From positions 16,316-80,315 of the forward strand of contig CAXUHF010000006.1 of the NCBI GenBank assembly GCA_964250765.1: a stretch of DNA of 64,000 bases. Direction: 5' to 3'. Below the pieces are notes generated by a model, which worked only from the letters and a program-made list of their open reading frames with translations, did not search any database and was not told the origin of the DNA. The position numbers were made by a program, and so were the translations under genes. Of this stretch, positions 50,772 to 60,079 are shown piece by piece. This DNA comes from JBBQVS01 sp964250765 (lineage in GTDB: Bacteria > Chloroflexota > Ktedonobacteria > Ktedonobacterales > Ktedonobacteraceae). Position 1 is the first letter of the stretch; every line of letters starts with the position of its first letter.

Positions 50772-51872
50772 ATGCAACAAAGAATCTATCTTATTGGTGC
50801 TGGCAGGATCGCACACGTACACGCAGATGCGATACGGACATTACCAGACCCGGAACAGGTCGTCCTCTCAGTGACAGACCTTAATCCACAGGTGCTGGCA
50901 GATTTCAGCACACACTATCCACAAGCGCGTATCTTCGATAATGTACACACAATGCTGGCTGAAGCGGCACAGGAGACCGATATCGTTGTTGTTGCTACTC
51001 CACCAGTTGCTCACTATGAATTAACCTGTACAGCTTTAGCGACAGGTCGCCACGTTTTATGTGAGAAGCCTTTAGCCATGAATCGAATACAGGCACGTCA
51101 GATGCTGGCGACGGCGAAGAAGTATAACCGCCTGCTGGGATGTTGCAGCGTCAGATTTTTACACTGGCCTCCTGCGGAGGAAGCACAACGTTTACTCAAT
51201 GAGCACGCGCTGGGAGAGATTTATCATGTACGCTTTACCAGCCGTGAACAGCGCAATAGACCAGGAATTGAGTATCAGCCTGGAACCTTCTGGTTCCTCG
51301 ATTCCACAAAAAGCGGTGGTGGCACCTTGATGGACCGTGCTCCTTATGAATTCACTGTGCTCAATAATCTGTTCCAGCCAGAACGTGTAGAGATACTGAG
51401 TGCTTGGACCGCGAACCCGAAGACAGCCCTGCATCTTCCACCTGAAACCGTCTTTGATGTTGAGCAACAGGCAGGAGCAACGCTTCGCTATTCTCTTGCA
51501 GATGGCAAGACCTTTATGATGACGTATGATCGGGCGTCCTGTACTCATAGTGATAACCAATCGTTCATTGAAATAGAAGGATTGGAAGGAACTATTCGCT
51601 GGAACTGGCCTATGCCGCGTGCCAATATAATATTGACACATAACTATGACAAAAATGGATTGGTTGAGAGCAGAACAATGTCATTTCTACCTCCTGGACT
51701 CGATGCGCTGAAATTTGGCGAGAAGCCTTTATCCTATTTTTATCAGCGTATGATAGGTCAGCCTTCGTCAGCAGTCGTGAACGAACAAGCTCTCTTCAAC
51801 TTCTCCTGTGTGCGTGGCATCTATGATTGTGCACAATCTGGTCAGCCTCAAATCATTGTTTGGGGAGAATAG
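50772..51872 (+). CDS. Gfo/Idh/MocA-family oxidoreductase (first copy)
   Basis: A 366-residue NAD(P)-dependent dehydrogenase: IYLIGAGRIAHVHADAI at the N-terminus, the family motif HVLCEKPLAMN (catalytic Lys) near residue 95, and a C-terminal alpha/beta domain with DRAPYEFTVLNNLF. The ATG at 50772 is used; a GTG at 50739 would add 11 residues. The family oxidises sugars, inositols or amino sugars. It lies in the sugar-acid operon and precedes a second member of the same family. Confidence 0.9.
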   Translation: MQQRIYLIGAGRIAHVHADAIRTLPDPEQVVLSVTDLNPQVLADFSTHYPQARIFDNVHTMLAEAAQETDIVVVATPPVAHYELTCTALATGRHVLCEKPLAMNRIQARQMLATAKKYNRLLGCCSVRFLHWPPAEEAQRLLNEHALGEIYHVRFTSREQRNRPGIEYQPGTFWFLDSTKSGGGTLMDRAPYEFTVLNNLFQPERVEILSAWTANPKTALHLPPETVFDVEQQAGATLRYSLADGKTFMMTYDRASCTHSDNQSFIEIEGLEGTIRWNWPMPRANIILTHNYDKNGLVESRTMSFLPPGLDALKFGEKPLSYFYQRMIGQPSSAVVNEQALFNFSCVRGIYDCAQSGQPQIIVWGE

Positions 51873-51908
51873 AGCGCGCGAAGGACGCAAGCATGAAAGG
51901 AATACACG

Positions 51909-53087
51909 ATGCAGAAGTCGAAAGTAGGCGTTGGTGTGATCGGCGTTGGAGGTATCAGTAGCCAAGTCCATTTGCCAGGACTAAGCCTCAGTCCACATGC
52001 AGAGATTGTAGCTCTATGCGATAGCGATAGCGAACGCTTGCAGCAGCGTGCTCAAGAATACAAGGTGGAACATACATTTTCAGCATATGAAGAACTCTTG
52101 CAAGATGCAGCCGTCGATGCCGTGGTCGTCGCTACTCCTACTCTATTCCATGCCCCGGTTGCGCTGGCCGCTATTTCTGCTGGTAAACATGTGCTCGTTG
52201 AAAAACAGTTGGGTATGAACTATGCCGAGACGGTGCAGATGTACGAAGCGGCTCAAAGTGCTGGCATACGACATATGACAGCGTTTACGTATCGCTTTGT
52301 GCCAGCCATGCGCTATCTGAAACATCTTGTCGGTCAGGGGACGATTGGTTTGCCGCGTCACCTACGCATCGCACGCATACAGGATTTTCCAGAGGTGGGT
52401 CTGGGCTGGCGTCAGCAGCGCTCCCTTGCAGGATCAGGCGAAGTCGGAGATATGGGGGCACACCGTATAGATTTTTGCCATGACGTTGTTGGCCCAATTG
52501 CCCGTGTGGTTAGCGTTACACGCACCTTTGTCCCACAACGTTCAGATCGTGATGGAAAACTCGTTCCTGCCGATGTTGAAGATTTCTCTGTCTTTCTTGC
52601 GGAATTTGCCGACGGAGTGGGTGTGGAACAGGGCACAGTCGCTTCTTTCGATTTGAGCAAAGTGGCGAAGGGGCGCGAGAACGGAGGAAAAGGACTCGAT
52701 GAGTTCGAGGTGTATGGTACAGAAGGAACGTTGATCTATCATCTGCATCGTCCTCATGAGATACTCATTGGTCGTCCCAACGGTGTTTTAGAAGCGGTCC
52801 AGGTGCCACGCGAATTCCTCACCTATCCTGGTTCTCCGAGGAACCCTTTTGAGGGCAATCCTACCACAACGTTCCGCTATGACGAAGATATCGCCTTTAT
52901 CCAGTCTATTGTAGATGGTCATAGCGACCTGCCCACCTTCTATGATGGAATGCGCTGTCAGGCCGTGATTGACGCTATTTTGCAATCAGCACAACAACGG
53001 CAATGGGTCGATGTCGCTGATGTGCCAACTGTAACTCAGTCTGTAGCTGCCACGCACAGTGCAGGTGCATCAGAGAAAATCGCATAA
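51909..53087 (+). CDS. Gfo/Idh/MocA-family oxidoreductase (second copy)
   Basis: A 392-residue protein with VGVIGVGGISSQVHLPGL and HVLVEKQLGMN, where the usual EKP reads EKQ; the catalytic Lys is kept. The C-terminal domain has GSGEVGDMGAHRIDFCHDVVGPI, with His residues typical for sugar binding. GAAAGGA lies ahead of the ATG. It shares fold but little sequence with the preceding gene, so it is probably not a recent duplicate. Substrate unknown; perhaps a second oxidation in the same route. Confidence 0.9.
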   Translation: MQKSKVGVGVIGVGGISSQVHLPGLSLSPHAEIVALCDSDSERLQQRAQEYKVEHTFSAYEELLQDAAVDAVVVATPTLFHAPVALAAISAGKHVLVEKQLGMNYAETVQMYEAAQSAGIRHMTAFTYRFVPAMRYLKHLVGQGTIGLPRHLRIARIQDFPEVGLGWRQQRSLAGSGEVGDMGAHRIDFCHDVVGPIARVVSVTRTFVPQRSDRDGKLVPADVEDFSVFLAEFADGVGVEQGTVASFDLSKVAKGRENGGKGLDEFEVYGTEGTLIYHLHRPHEILIGRPNGVLEAVQVPREFLTYPGSPRNPFEGNPTTTFRYDEDIAFIQSIVDGHSDLPTFYDGMRCQAVIDAILQSAQQRQWVDVADVPTVTQSVAATHSAGASEKIA

Positions 53088-53126
53088 CGTGACGTACCTG
53101 AAAGAGTAAGAAAGGGAGCTTGTTGT

Positions 53127-53894
53127 ATGTCTCTTGAGATATTTAAACTGGATGGTCGAGTCGCATTAGTCACGGGTGGCAATAAAGGATTAGGCTTTGT
53201 GATGGCTCAGGCTTTGGCGGAAGCAGGTGCTGATGTGGTCGTAACAAGCCGAAACCGAGAGAATGCGGAGTCAAGTGCTGCCGCTATTGCGCAGGCAACG
53301 GGACGACACGCTCTGGGAGTTGTCGTTGATGTAACCGATGCAGCACAGGTTAATACTATGGTGCAAACTATTTTAGAGCAGTTCGGGCATATCGACATCC
53401 TGGTGAATAACGCTGGCATCAACATCCGTAAGCCGATAGAGGAGTTTGACGAGGCCAGTTGGGATAAGGTGCAAGACACGAACCTGAAAGCCCCGTTCCT
53501 CTGTTGTCAAGCTGTAGGCCGTCATATGAAAGAGCGAGGGTCAGGTCGCATCGTCAACATTGCCTCAATGCTGGGACTGACAGCTTTGCCAGAGCGAAGT
53601 GCCTATTGCGCGAGTAAAGCGGGTCTGATTCAACTTACAAAAGTTTTGGCCTTAGAATGGGCGTCTTACAATATTACAGTAAACGCGCTCTGTCCCGGAC
53701 CGTTCGCTACCGACCTCAATATTCCTGTGATGAATAATCCACAGGCGAATCAATATTTTCTCAATCATATTCCCCTGGGACGTTGGGGCCAACCAGAGGA
53801 ACTCAAGGGCGTTATCACCTTCCTGGCTTCGGATGCTGCCAGTTTCATGACAGGAGCGGCATTAGCCTTTGATGGTGGCTGGACAGCCGAATAG
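53127..53894 (+). CDS. Short-chain dehydrogenase, gluconate 5-dehydrogenase/KduD-like
   Basis: The 255-residue SDR begins IFKLDGRVALVTGGNKGLGFVMAQAL, with NNAGINIRKPIEEFDEASWDKVQDTNL and the catalytic YCASKAG. The IRKP segment after NNAG and the PFATDLNIP loop are typical of gluconate 5-dehydrogenase/2-deoxy-gluconate dehydrogenase. TSRN after strand two suggests NADP. AAAGGGAG precedes the ATG. Its place in the operon supports reduction or oxidation of a keto sugar acid. Confidence 0.9.
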   Translation: MSLEIFKLDGRVALVTGGNKGLGFVMAQALAEAGADVVVTSRNRENAESSAAAIAQATGRHALGVVVDVTDAAQVNTMVQTILEQFGHIDILVNNAGINIRKPIEEFDEASWDKVQDTNLKAPFLCCQAVGRHMKERGSGRIVNIASMLGLTALPERSAYCASKAGLIQLTKVLALEWASYNITVNALCPGPFATDLNIPVMNNPQANQYFLNHIPLGRWGQPEELKGVITFLASDAASFMTGAALAFDGGWTAE

Positions 53895-53934
53895 AGACAA
53901 TAACCTTCCTTGAAGTGTTGAAAGGAAAACCTTG

Positions 53935-54912
53935 ATGCGTATCGGCCTCGCTGTCTATGGCACGATGTTTAGCATGGGCCTTCACTCGGCATCTACTAGA
54001 CCTAGAATCAATGTCCAGCAACTCATGGATCAGGCGCTTGCTGCTCAAGTGCAGGGAGTTGAAATTCCTGTCTCCCTGTTAGAGGGTGAGAATATACCCT
54101 CTATAGCGCGTACTGCCAGGGAACAAGGGTTGTTCATTACGCTTGCAACGAACGGCTATACAGCCGAGTCGCTTACAGAAGCTCTTCTCCTCGGTGCGCA
54201 GTTAGGGGCTGAAACGGTACGCACAGTCGTAGGAGGGGCAAAGATCGGTGGAGATCGTCGCCCTCTAGCCGGTCGCTGGCAACCATTTCTCCAAAATGTT
54301 TTAACTCATTTGAAAGAGGCTACAGCTACTGCGGAAAAGGCTGGCGTAAATCTCGCGGTAGAGAATCATCAAGACTTGGCTTCGGAAGAACTTCTCTGGT
54401 TGTGCGAGTCTATTGGTTCTACACGCTTTGGTATCACATTAGACGCAGGGAATCCCCTGGCAACGGCTGAAGAGCCGCTCGACTACTTTCAACGAGTTGC
54501 TCCATATGTGAAAAATGTTCATCTGAAGGATTACTGTATCTATCTCAGCGAAGAGGGATATCGTCTTGTACGCTGCCCACTTGGGCAAGGCGTGATTGAC
54601 TTTCCAGCCCTATTCACAATTCTGGCAACATCGTGCCCTAATGTCACAATGTCAATTGAGCTTGCAGCACTTGAAGCCCGACATATTCGGGTCCTGGCTG
54701 ATGACTACTGGCCTGATTATCCACCTCGCTCGGCGGCTCAACTGGCGAGGGTGTTACGCTTCGTACAAGCCAACGCAAAACCTGTAGGTGACTGGCGCAC
54801 TCCCTTTGAACGTGGAGAGTCAGCAAAAGACATTATCGCATACGAGCAGCAACAACTAGCCGCGAGTTTGGCATATCTTGACTATGTACAGGCGATCAAA
54901 ACCACAATTTAA
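53935..54912 (+). CDS. Sugar phosphate isomerase/epimerase-like TIM barrel (AP endonuclease 2 fold)
   Basis: A 325-residue xylose-isomerase-like barrel. The metal-binding residues lie in LAVENHQD (Glu), ITLDAGNP (Asp), NVHLKDYC (His) and MSIELAALEA (Glu), the set shared by tagatose epimerases and IolE/IolI-like enzymes. The ATG at 53935 has GAAAGGA upstream; the preceding TTG is less likely. It closes the six-gene operon and overlaps the next convergent gene by four bases. The likely role is isomerisation or dehydration of a keto sugar. Confidence 0.88.
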   Translation: MRIGLAVYGTMFSMGLHSASTRPRINVQQLMDQALAAQVQGVEIPVSLLEGENIPSIARTAREQGLFITLATNGYTAESLTEALLLGAQLGAETVRTVVGGAKIGGDRRPLAGRWQPFLQNVLTHLKEATATAEKAGVNLAVENHQDLASEELLWLCESIGSTRFGITLDAGNPLATAEEPLDYFQRVAPYVKNVHLKDYCIYLSEEGYRLVRCPLGQGVIDFPALFTILATSCPNVTMSIELAALEARHIRVLADDYWPDYPPRSAAQLARVLRFVQANAKPVGDWRTPFERGESAKDIIAYEQQQLAASLAYLDYVQAIKTTI

Positions 54913-55625
54913 CTTTCGCCTGTTTCACTGATGATTTGCCACTGATTGACCACATGAGGAAAGCCATCATGACAATCGACGACATATCTCGATGAATTGT
55001 CATTTGTGTAGGCTTTTCCTAAGATGGTGTGACGACCTCTTGATGGATATTGACTGGAAGTAGCTGTCTTGCGTGGGGGCAGAAGAGAGATAATCTCTCC
55101 GGTGTATCTTCGCTCACGTTCCCCAATAGTGACCACAGCACCACGTTCATACTCCCCTGTATGAACTGGTCCAAAGAGTTTGGCAAGAGCGTTTCCATCG
55201 TCTCCATCGAACGCGAAGTGCTCATAGACGCGCTGTCCATCTCTGAGGTATTCAGCAATAGCGACACGCTCATCCGTCTCAAGCGTGATGATCCAGAGAG
55301 ACAAAAATGCTTGTGGTTGCACCACTTCAACAGGACTCCACATCACGGCTTTGATGTCCGGTTGAGCATTAACAGCTTTGAGAGCGGCTTGCTCGAACAA
55401 TTTGAGTTGAAGCTGGCGTAGGATGGAAGCGGTATTCTGTCGGCTCATCTCCAAGAGATCTGCTATCTTGAGCGTATGCACCATCACAGATGCTTGCATT
55501 CCAGCGTTTTGCCAGTCAATAGGATCAAGCGTGATATGAAACTGCTCACAGATAGCCATAAGTTGTTGTGCTTTCTGGTACGCTTCTTTTTGCTCCTCAG
55601 CACTGTTTCTACGGGTATAGGTCAT
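54909..55625 (-). CDS. Hypothetical protein with helix-turn-helix-like segment
   Basis: I do not recognise this 238-residue product. An N-terminal helical part (about 5-85) contains LKIADLLEMSRQNTASILRQLQLKLFE, which looks like a helix-turn-helix. The rest is beta-rich with a VVTIGERERRYTGEIISLLPPR segment and a C-terminal GKAYTNDNSSRYVVDCHDGFPHVV. AGAGGAG precedes the ATG. The layout (small DNA-binding helix plus ligand-like beta domain) suggests a regulator, but this is speculative. It converges on the epimerase gene. Confidence 0.6.
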   Translation of the reverse strand: MTYTRRNSAEEQKEAYQKAQQLMAICEQFHITLDPIDWQNAGMQASVMVHTLKIADLLEMSRQNTASILRQLQLKLFEQAALKAVNAQPDIKAVMWSPVEVVQPQAFLSLWIITLETDERVAIAEYLRDGQRVYEHFAFDGDDGNALAKLFGPVHTGEYERGAVVTIGERERRYTGEIISLLPPRKTATSSQYPSRGRHTILGKAYTNDNSSRYVVDCHDGFPHVVNQWQIISETGES

Positions 55626-55741
55626 GATGTACTAACTCCTCTATTGAGTATAGTATATCACAAATTGCTTAACATAAATAGTCAATAGTTTAAGTATCTC
55701 TGTATAATAAGATCAAACACAGACAGAGAGCCTTGCTCATT

Positions 55742-55876
55742 TGCAATCCTGTTTTCATCATACTTGTGTTGGCTCATAAGGACGTGTTACTTCAAAAAGG
55801 CATTCCTGTTCTCTACAAGCCCTTTGATCTGGATGAATTTCTTCAACTCGTAAAAAAAATGGTCACACCCCAGTGA
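55742..55876 (+). pseudogene. Remnant of a response-regulator receiver domain
   Basis: The frame ending at the TGA at 55874 reads PVFIILVLAHKDVLLQKGI then PVLYKPFDLDEFLQLVKK, the last strands and helix of a receiver domain, including the conserved Lys-Pro-Phe. The phospho-accepting Asp region and any output domain are absent, and no start codon with a ribosome site is near. It is the only recognisable content of the 295-base gap. Confidence 0.6.
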
Positions 55877-55920
55877 CCGACGTTAAGAGGAAGAGAAGAG
55901 AATCCTATCATGACATTTGG

Positions 55921-56502
55921 TTACGGATGTAATTTCTGATTGTTCGCCAACATTTCAATGAATTTTTGTATCCGAGCAGAGCGCGTCTCGGCTTTTTTCG
56001 CCGTTTGAATTCTGAACAGGATGGCATAGCGATTGACACTATTTAATGTTGTGAAAAACTCCTTCGCCTTTGGATTATTGTCCAGTTCCCTTTGAAAATC
56101 ATCTGGCACCGTAATCTTGCTTTGCGATTCGTAGGCAGTTTCCCAACGACCATCAGCTTTCGCTAGTTCCACTTGCCGTTCCCCTGCTGAATGCATTCTG
56201 CTCGAAGCAAGAAGTACCGTCGCTTTGTCACAGTTCACTTTTGACCAAATACTTTTGGGACGACGTGGCGTGAATTTTTGTAACCAATACTGGTCGTCAA
56301 ATGCGGCTTTTTGCCCATCAATCCAGCCATAACAGAGCGCGCCCTCTAGTGCCTCTGCATACGAGAGCGAAGCGATGCCTGTTCCTTTTTTTGCGAACTT
56401 GAGCCACAGACCATGCGTATCCGTATGATGCTCTGCAAGCCAAACTTCCCACTCTTGCTGAGTTGCAAATGAGATGATTGGAAGATTATCTGCATTCGTC
56501 AT
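55921..56502 (-). CDS. YdeI/OmdA-like protein
   Basis: A 193-residue protein of the YdeI (bacteriocin-resistance/OmpD-associated) family: EWEVWLAEHHTDTHGLWLKFAKKG, ALCYGWIDGQKAAFDDQYWLQKFTPRRPKSIWSKVNCDKA, and a C-terminal helical pair (IQKFIEMLANN). The conserved GWIDG and FTPRR are present. The molecular role of the family is not settled; some members have been linked to peptide resistance. Its ATG overlaps the stop of hyuB (ATGA), so it is probably in the same transcript, an unusual partner for a hydantoinase. Confidence 0.85.
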   Translation of the reverse strand: MTNADNLPIISFATQQEWEVWLAEHHTDTHGLWLKFAKKGTGIASLSYAEALEGALCYGWIDGQKAAFDDQYWLQKFTPRRPKSIWSKVNCDKATVLLASSRMHSAGERQVELAKADGRWETAYESQSKITVPDDFQRELDNNPKAKEFFTTLNSVNRYAILFRIQTAKKAETRSARIQKFIEMLANNQKLHP

Positions 56503-58112
56503 GAATCACCCCCGCTTTTTGTGGCACGAAGGGCCAGTGTTGCAGCTTCATCAATTTGATAGAGGTCGGGGAGCCGCACGAGTTGCTCCTGGCTCCCCAG
56601 ATAGTGTATGACCACGCCATAGTCTCGTTCAGCCGACTCAAGCGATACGTATCCATTGACGACATCATCATAGACAAGAGCGACAGGACGCTGAAATGGG
56701 CTTCCATAGCCTCCGCCTCCTGGTAAATTGAGTTGGACGCGAGCATCTACCGCGAGAGGAATAAGAGCCTTTGCTTGAGGACGCGTTGTGTTGTTCACGA
56801 GAAATTCGCCTAATGTGCCAGTTGTACCACCTTCAAGTCCTGTAGCAGGAAAATGCGTGCGATCAACAAGTGCTGATACTCCCCAAGGTGCATCACCTCG
56901 ATACCCAAACTCTGTCCATTGTCCTAACCCTCCACGATACGTACCAGGACCACCCGAATCAGTCCGTACCTCTCGTAGATGCTGAATAAGTGGTGTAACA
57001 CTCTCTACTATTTCGGTTGGCACACCTGCCACCCCGCTAGGAAAACCTGTTGTGCTAAGACCATCTTTTATCGCACGCGCTCCCGTACCCCCACATTGAA
57101 AAAGACTAAATGTGAAAGGCTCCTCCGTTACAGGCTGCTTCCCATGCCAAACAGAAATCCAGATAGGATCGGCCCCACATGCCATAAGTTTTCCAGGCAT
57201 GGCGGGAGCTAATGCTCCGAATATCAATCCAGGGAGAAAGTGTCCGATTACGTGCCGTGAAGCAACAGGTGCTGGCTCTACACAGTTTAAAATTGAGCCA
57301 AGGGGTGCGGTTACATGGACTGGGCGGAATGCTCCCTCGTTATGTGGAATTTCAGGACTCACTGCCGCCTTTATCGCAAACGAGGCATAGGCGTGTGTGT
57401 AATTCAGGACCACGTTAATCCCCCTAGAACTTTGAGGCGATGAACCATCAAAATCAATGAACAAATCTTCGTCTTCGATAGTAACAGCGACCTTGACACG
57501 AATCGGTTCGTCAAAACCATCACTCCAAGACTCATTCTCGTATCGTCCATTGGGAAGCGCAGAAATCGCGCTACGCATGGCACGCTCCGAACGCGTAATG
57601 ATTTCATCAGCAAGCGGATCAACTGAGTCCAATCCGAACTCATCCATGAAGTGCAAAAGTTCTCGTGCGCCAACAGCATTTGAGGAGGTCTGAGCGTAAA
57701 GATCGCCAACTGTTTCATTGGGAGTTCGCACGTTGGCACGAATAATTCTAAATAGTTCCTCGTTAGGCGTATTGCGCGTAAATAATTTCGTAATTGGAAT
57801 GCGTAGCCCTTCCTCATAAACCTCACGAGCCTCACCAGAGAAGATACGTCCGCCAATGTCGGGCGCATGGCAGGTGCTAGCAAAGTAGCCGACCACATGC
57901 GTATGCTTAAAAACTGGTGTTAGGACCGTCATATCGTTAATCTGACCAGCCGTTTGCCACGGATCATTCGTAATCAAAACATCGCCGGGTTGTAGCGTGT
58001 CGGCAGGATATGCTTTCAGGAAGTGGCGCACCCCAGTTGCCATCGCATTGATGTGACCGGGAGTACCAGTGAGCGATTGAGCAATCATCAAACCGCGCGT
58101 GTCAAAGACGCC
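56499..58112 (-). CDS. hyuB: Hydantoinase B/oxoprolinase subunit, 5' end lost in gap
   Basis: About 537 residues remain, starting GVFDTRGLMIAQSLTGTPGHI at the gap edge. PGDVLITNDPWQTAGQINDMTVLTPVF, GSGGPGTYRGGLGQWTEF-like (DSGGPGTYRGGLGQ) and the glycine-rich LPGGGGYGSPFQRP are hallmarks of the family. An inner ATG could start translation, but family members have about 50 residues before this point, so the start lies in the N run. With HyuA it hydrolyses cyclic amides such as hydantoins or 5-oxoproline, or carboxylates ketones, using ATP. Confidence 0.92.
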   Translation of the reverse strand, partial: GVFDTRGLMIAQSLTGTPGHINAMATGVRHFLKAYPADTLQPGDVLITNDPWQTAGQINDMTVLTPVFKHTHVVGYFASTCHAPDIGGRIFSGEAREVYEEGLRIPITKLFTRNTPNEELFRIIRANVRTPNETVGDLYAQTSSNAVGARELLHFMDEFGLDSVDPLADEIITRSERAMRSAISALPNGRYENESWSDGFDEPIRVKVAVTIEDEDLFIDFDGSSPQSSRGINVVLNYTHAYASFAIKAAVSPEIPHNEGAFRPVHVTAPLGSILNCVEPAPVASRHVIGHFLPGLIFGALAPAMPGKLMACGADPIWISVWHGKQPVTEEPFTFSLFQCGGTGARAIKDGLSTTGFPSGVAGVPTEIVESVTPLIQHLREVRTDSGGPGTYRGGLGQWTEFGYRGDAPWGVSALVDRTHFPATGLEGGTTGTLGEFLVNNTTRPQAKALIPLAVDARVQLNLPGGGGYGSPFQRPVALVYDDVVNGYVSLESAERDYGVVIHYLGSQEQLVRLPDLYQIDEAATLALRATKSGGDS

Positions 58113-58212
58113 NNNNNNNNNNNNNNNNNNNNNNNNNNNNNNNNNNNNNNNNNNNNNNNNNNNNNNNNNNNNNNNNNNNNNNNNNNNNNNNNNNNNNNNN
58201 NNNNNNNNNNNN
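58113..58212. other. Assembly gap (100 N) between hyuA and hyuB
   Basis: The end of hyuA and the beginning of hyuB are both missing. From usual family lengths the absent DNA is likely several hundred bases, so 100 is a placeholder. Confidence 0.95.
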
Positions 58213-60079
58213 CAGTTTCTCGCAGGTATACATGGGGAGATGGACCAGATGAAGTGACACGCCAGTTGATAACTTCAATTGCTACGGACGAACTAAGTCG
58301 CTCGTAGAGACGGCGATAGATTTCCTCAAACGAGTGCGTGATAGCGGGAATGCTCTCGCTACTCAGTTGACCAGGAGGAAGGGGTACTTGTATCTCGTGA
58401 CCTTGACCAACATAGCGTATGTCAGCAATGCGATGATGAGTGATGTCCGCTGATAAAACACCGGAGTTCTCTAAGAGTTCCTGGCCTTCCCTCTCCATTT
58501 CGCTGAGCAATGCATTGACCTCCTGCCAGTTCAAAATATCTATTCGACCAGGCCAGGAGCGCACAAAGTCAAAAGCCAGTGGAGCGGTAAGCAAGCCAAG
58601 AGCACTCATGACGCCCGCTCCATATGGCACGATGAACGCAGGCGAACCTAAAGCTTTCGCAATGCGAAAACCATGTACAGGTCCGGCACCACCGAATGCA
58701 AAGACAGGCAATGTACGTGGGTCTTTTCCACGTTCCAGCGTGTGAATACGCCCAGCATTTGCCATGCTTTCATTCACGATTTGGTGAATGCCCCAGGCAG
58801 CCTCTTCAATAGAGATACCTAACGGGTCGGCAACGCGTTCCTTGATGGCTTGCCGTGCACCTGCCAGGTCTATTGTGAACTCGCCACCAAGAAAATAGTC
58901 GGGGTCGAGGTAGCCAAGTACTAGATCGGCGTCAGTAACAGTCGGTTCAGTGCCTCCTCGCCCATAGCAGACAGGACCCGGCTCAGCCCCGGCTGAAGTT
59001 GGCCCGACCTTCAAAAGTTCCATTGCGTCTATAGAAGCTATTGAGCCGCCCCCTGCGCCAATCTCTATCATGTCGATCACCGACAATTTTACTGGAAGTC
59101 CTGACCCTTTTTTCAGCCGATACCTTCGGTCAACCTCAAACTCGTGGGCAATCAACGGTTGCCCCCGATCAATGACACAGAACTTAGCGGTCGTTCCACC
59201 CATATCGAAAGAGATAAGATCAGAATACCCACATGCAGTTCCATAACTAGCCGCAGCTAAGGCTCCCGCCGCCGGGCCGGATTCGAGGAGACGTACAGGA
59301 AAACGTGTAGCAGTCTCTACAGTGACAATTCCACCACTAGAAATCATCAAGAAGAGACTACCCTTGAAACCGATACGCGTCAGGCGCATCTGCAACTCGT
59401 GAAGATACTGCTCTACACGAGTTTGAACATACACATTGATAATTGTCGTTGAAGTTCGCTCAAACTCGCGTATTTCAGGTACTACCTCCGACGAAATTGA
59501 GACGTGTATAGTCGGAGCAATACGCTGAACAATGGCTCGGACTTCCCGTTCGGCAGATGCATCAGCAAAGCTATTTAAAAAGGCGATTGCGATAGCTTCA
59601 ACTCCGTTCGCAACCAATTCGTGCGTCAGTTGCTCAACGAACGCGCTATCCAATGTTTGGAGCGTTGTTCCATCCACTAACGTGCGTTGTGGTATGCCAA
59701 AACGTAGATAACGGGGTACAAGTGGTGGCGGCTTTTCAAGCAAAAGATCGTAGAGTTCGTAGCGGTTCTCTCTGCCGATTTCAATTGAGTCACGAAAGCC
59801 TTGTGTCGCGAATAATGCAGTCCGTGAGCCAGTACGTTCAATGACCGCATTCGTCACCAGAGTTGTACCGTGAATGAGTTGTTGCACGTTCTCTATTGCG
59901 ATCTGCTCTCGCGCAAGCGTTTCTACCACAAGTGTTTCGACAGCCTGCGATGGAGCACGAGGCGTGGTGAGCGTTTTGCCAGTCACAAAACGACCAGTCG
60001 TTGTATCAAATACAACGAGGTCAGTAAACGTACCTCCAATGTCCATTCCTATGCGGTAACGTGGAGAGGACTCATTCAT
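58213..60079 (-). CDS. hyuA: Hydantoinase A/oxoprolinase subunit, 3' end lost in gap
   Basis: The 622 visible residues start with YRIGMDIGGTFTDLVVFD (ATP-binding, actin-like fold) and continue with HGTTLVTNAVIERTG, LISFDMGGTTAKFCVI and PVFAFGGAGPVHGFRIAKALG, all hallmarks of HyuA/N-methylhydantoinase A. The C-terminal segment with GPAIVE...STT usually found in the family is absent because the gap begins. ATG at 60079 overlaps the SDR stop (TGATG) and has GGAGGG before it, so it is preferred over the TTG at 60082. It forms the ATP-using half of the complex with HyuB. Confidence 0.92.
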
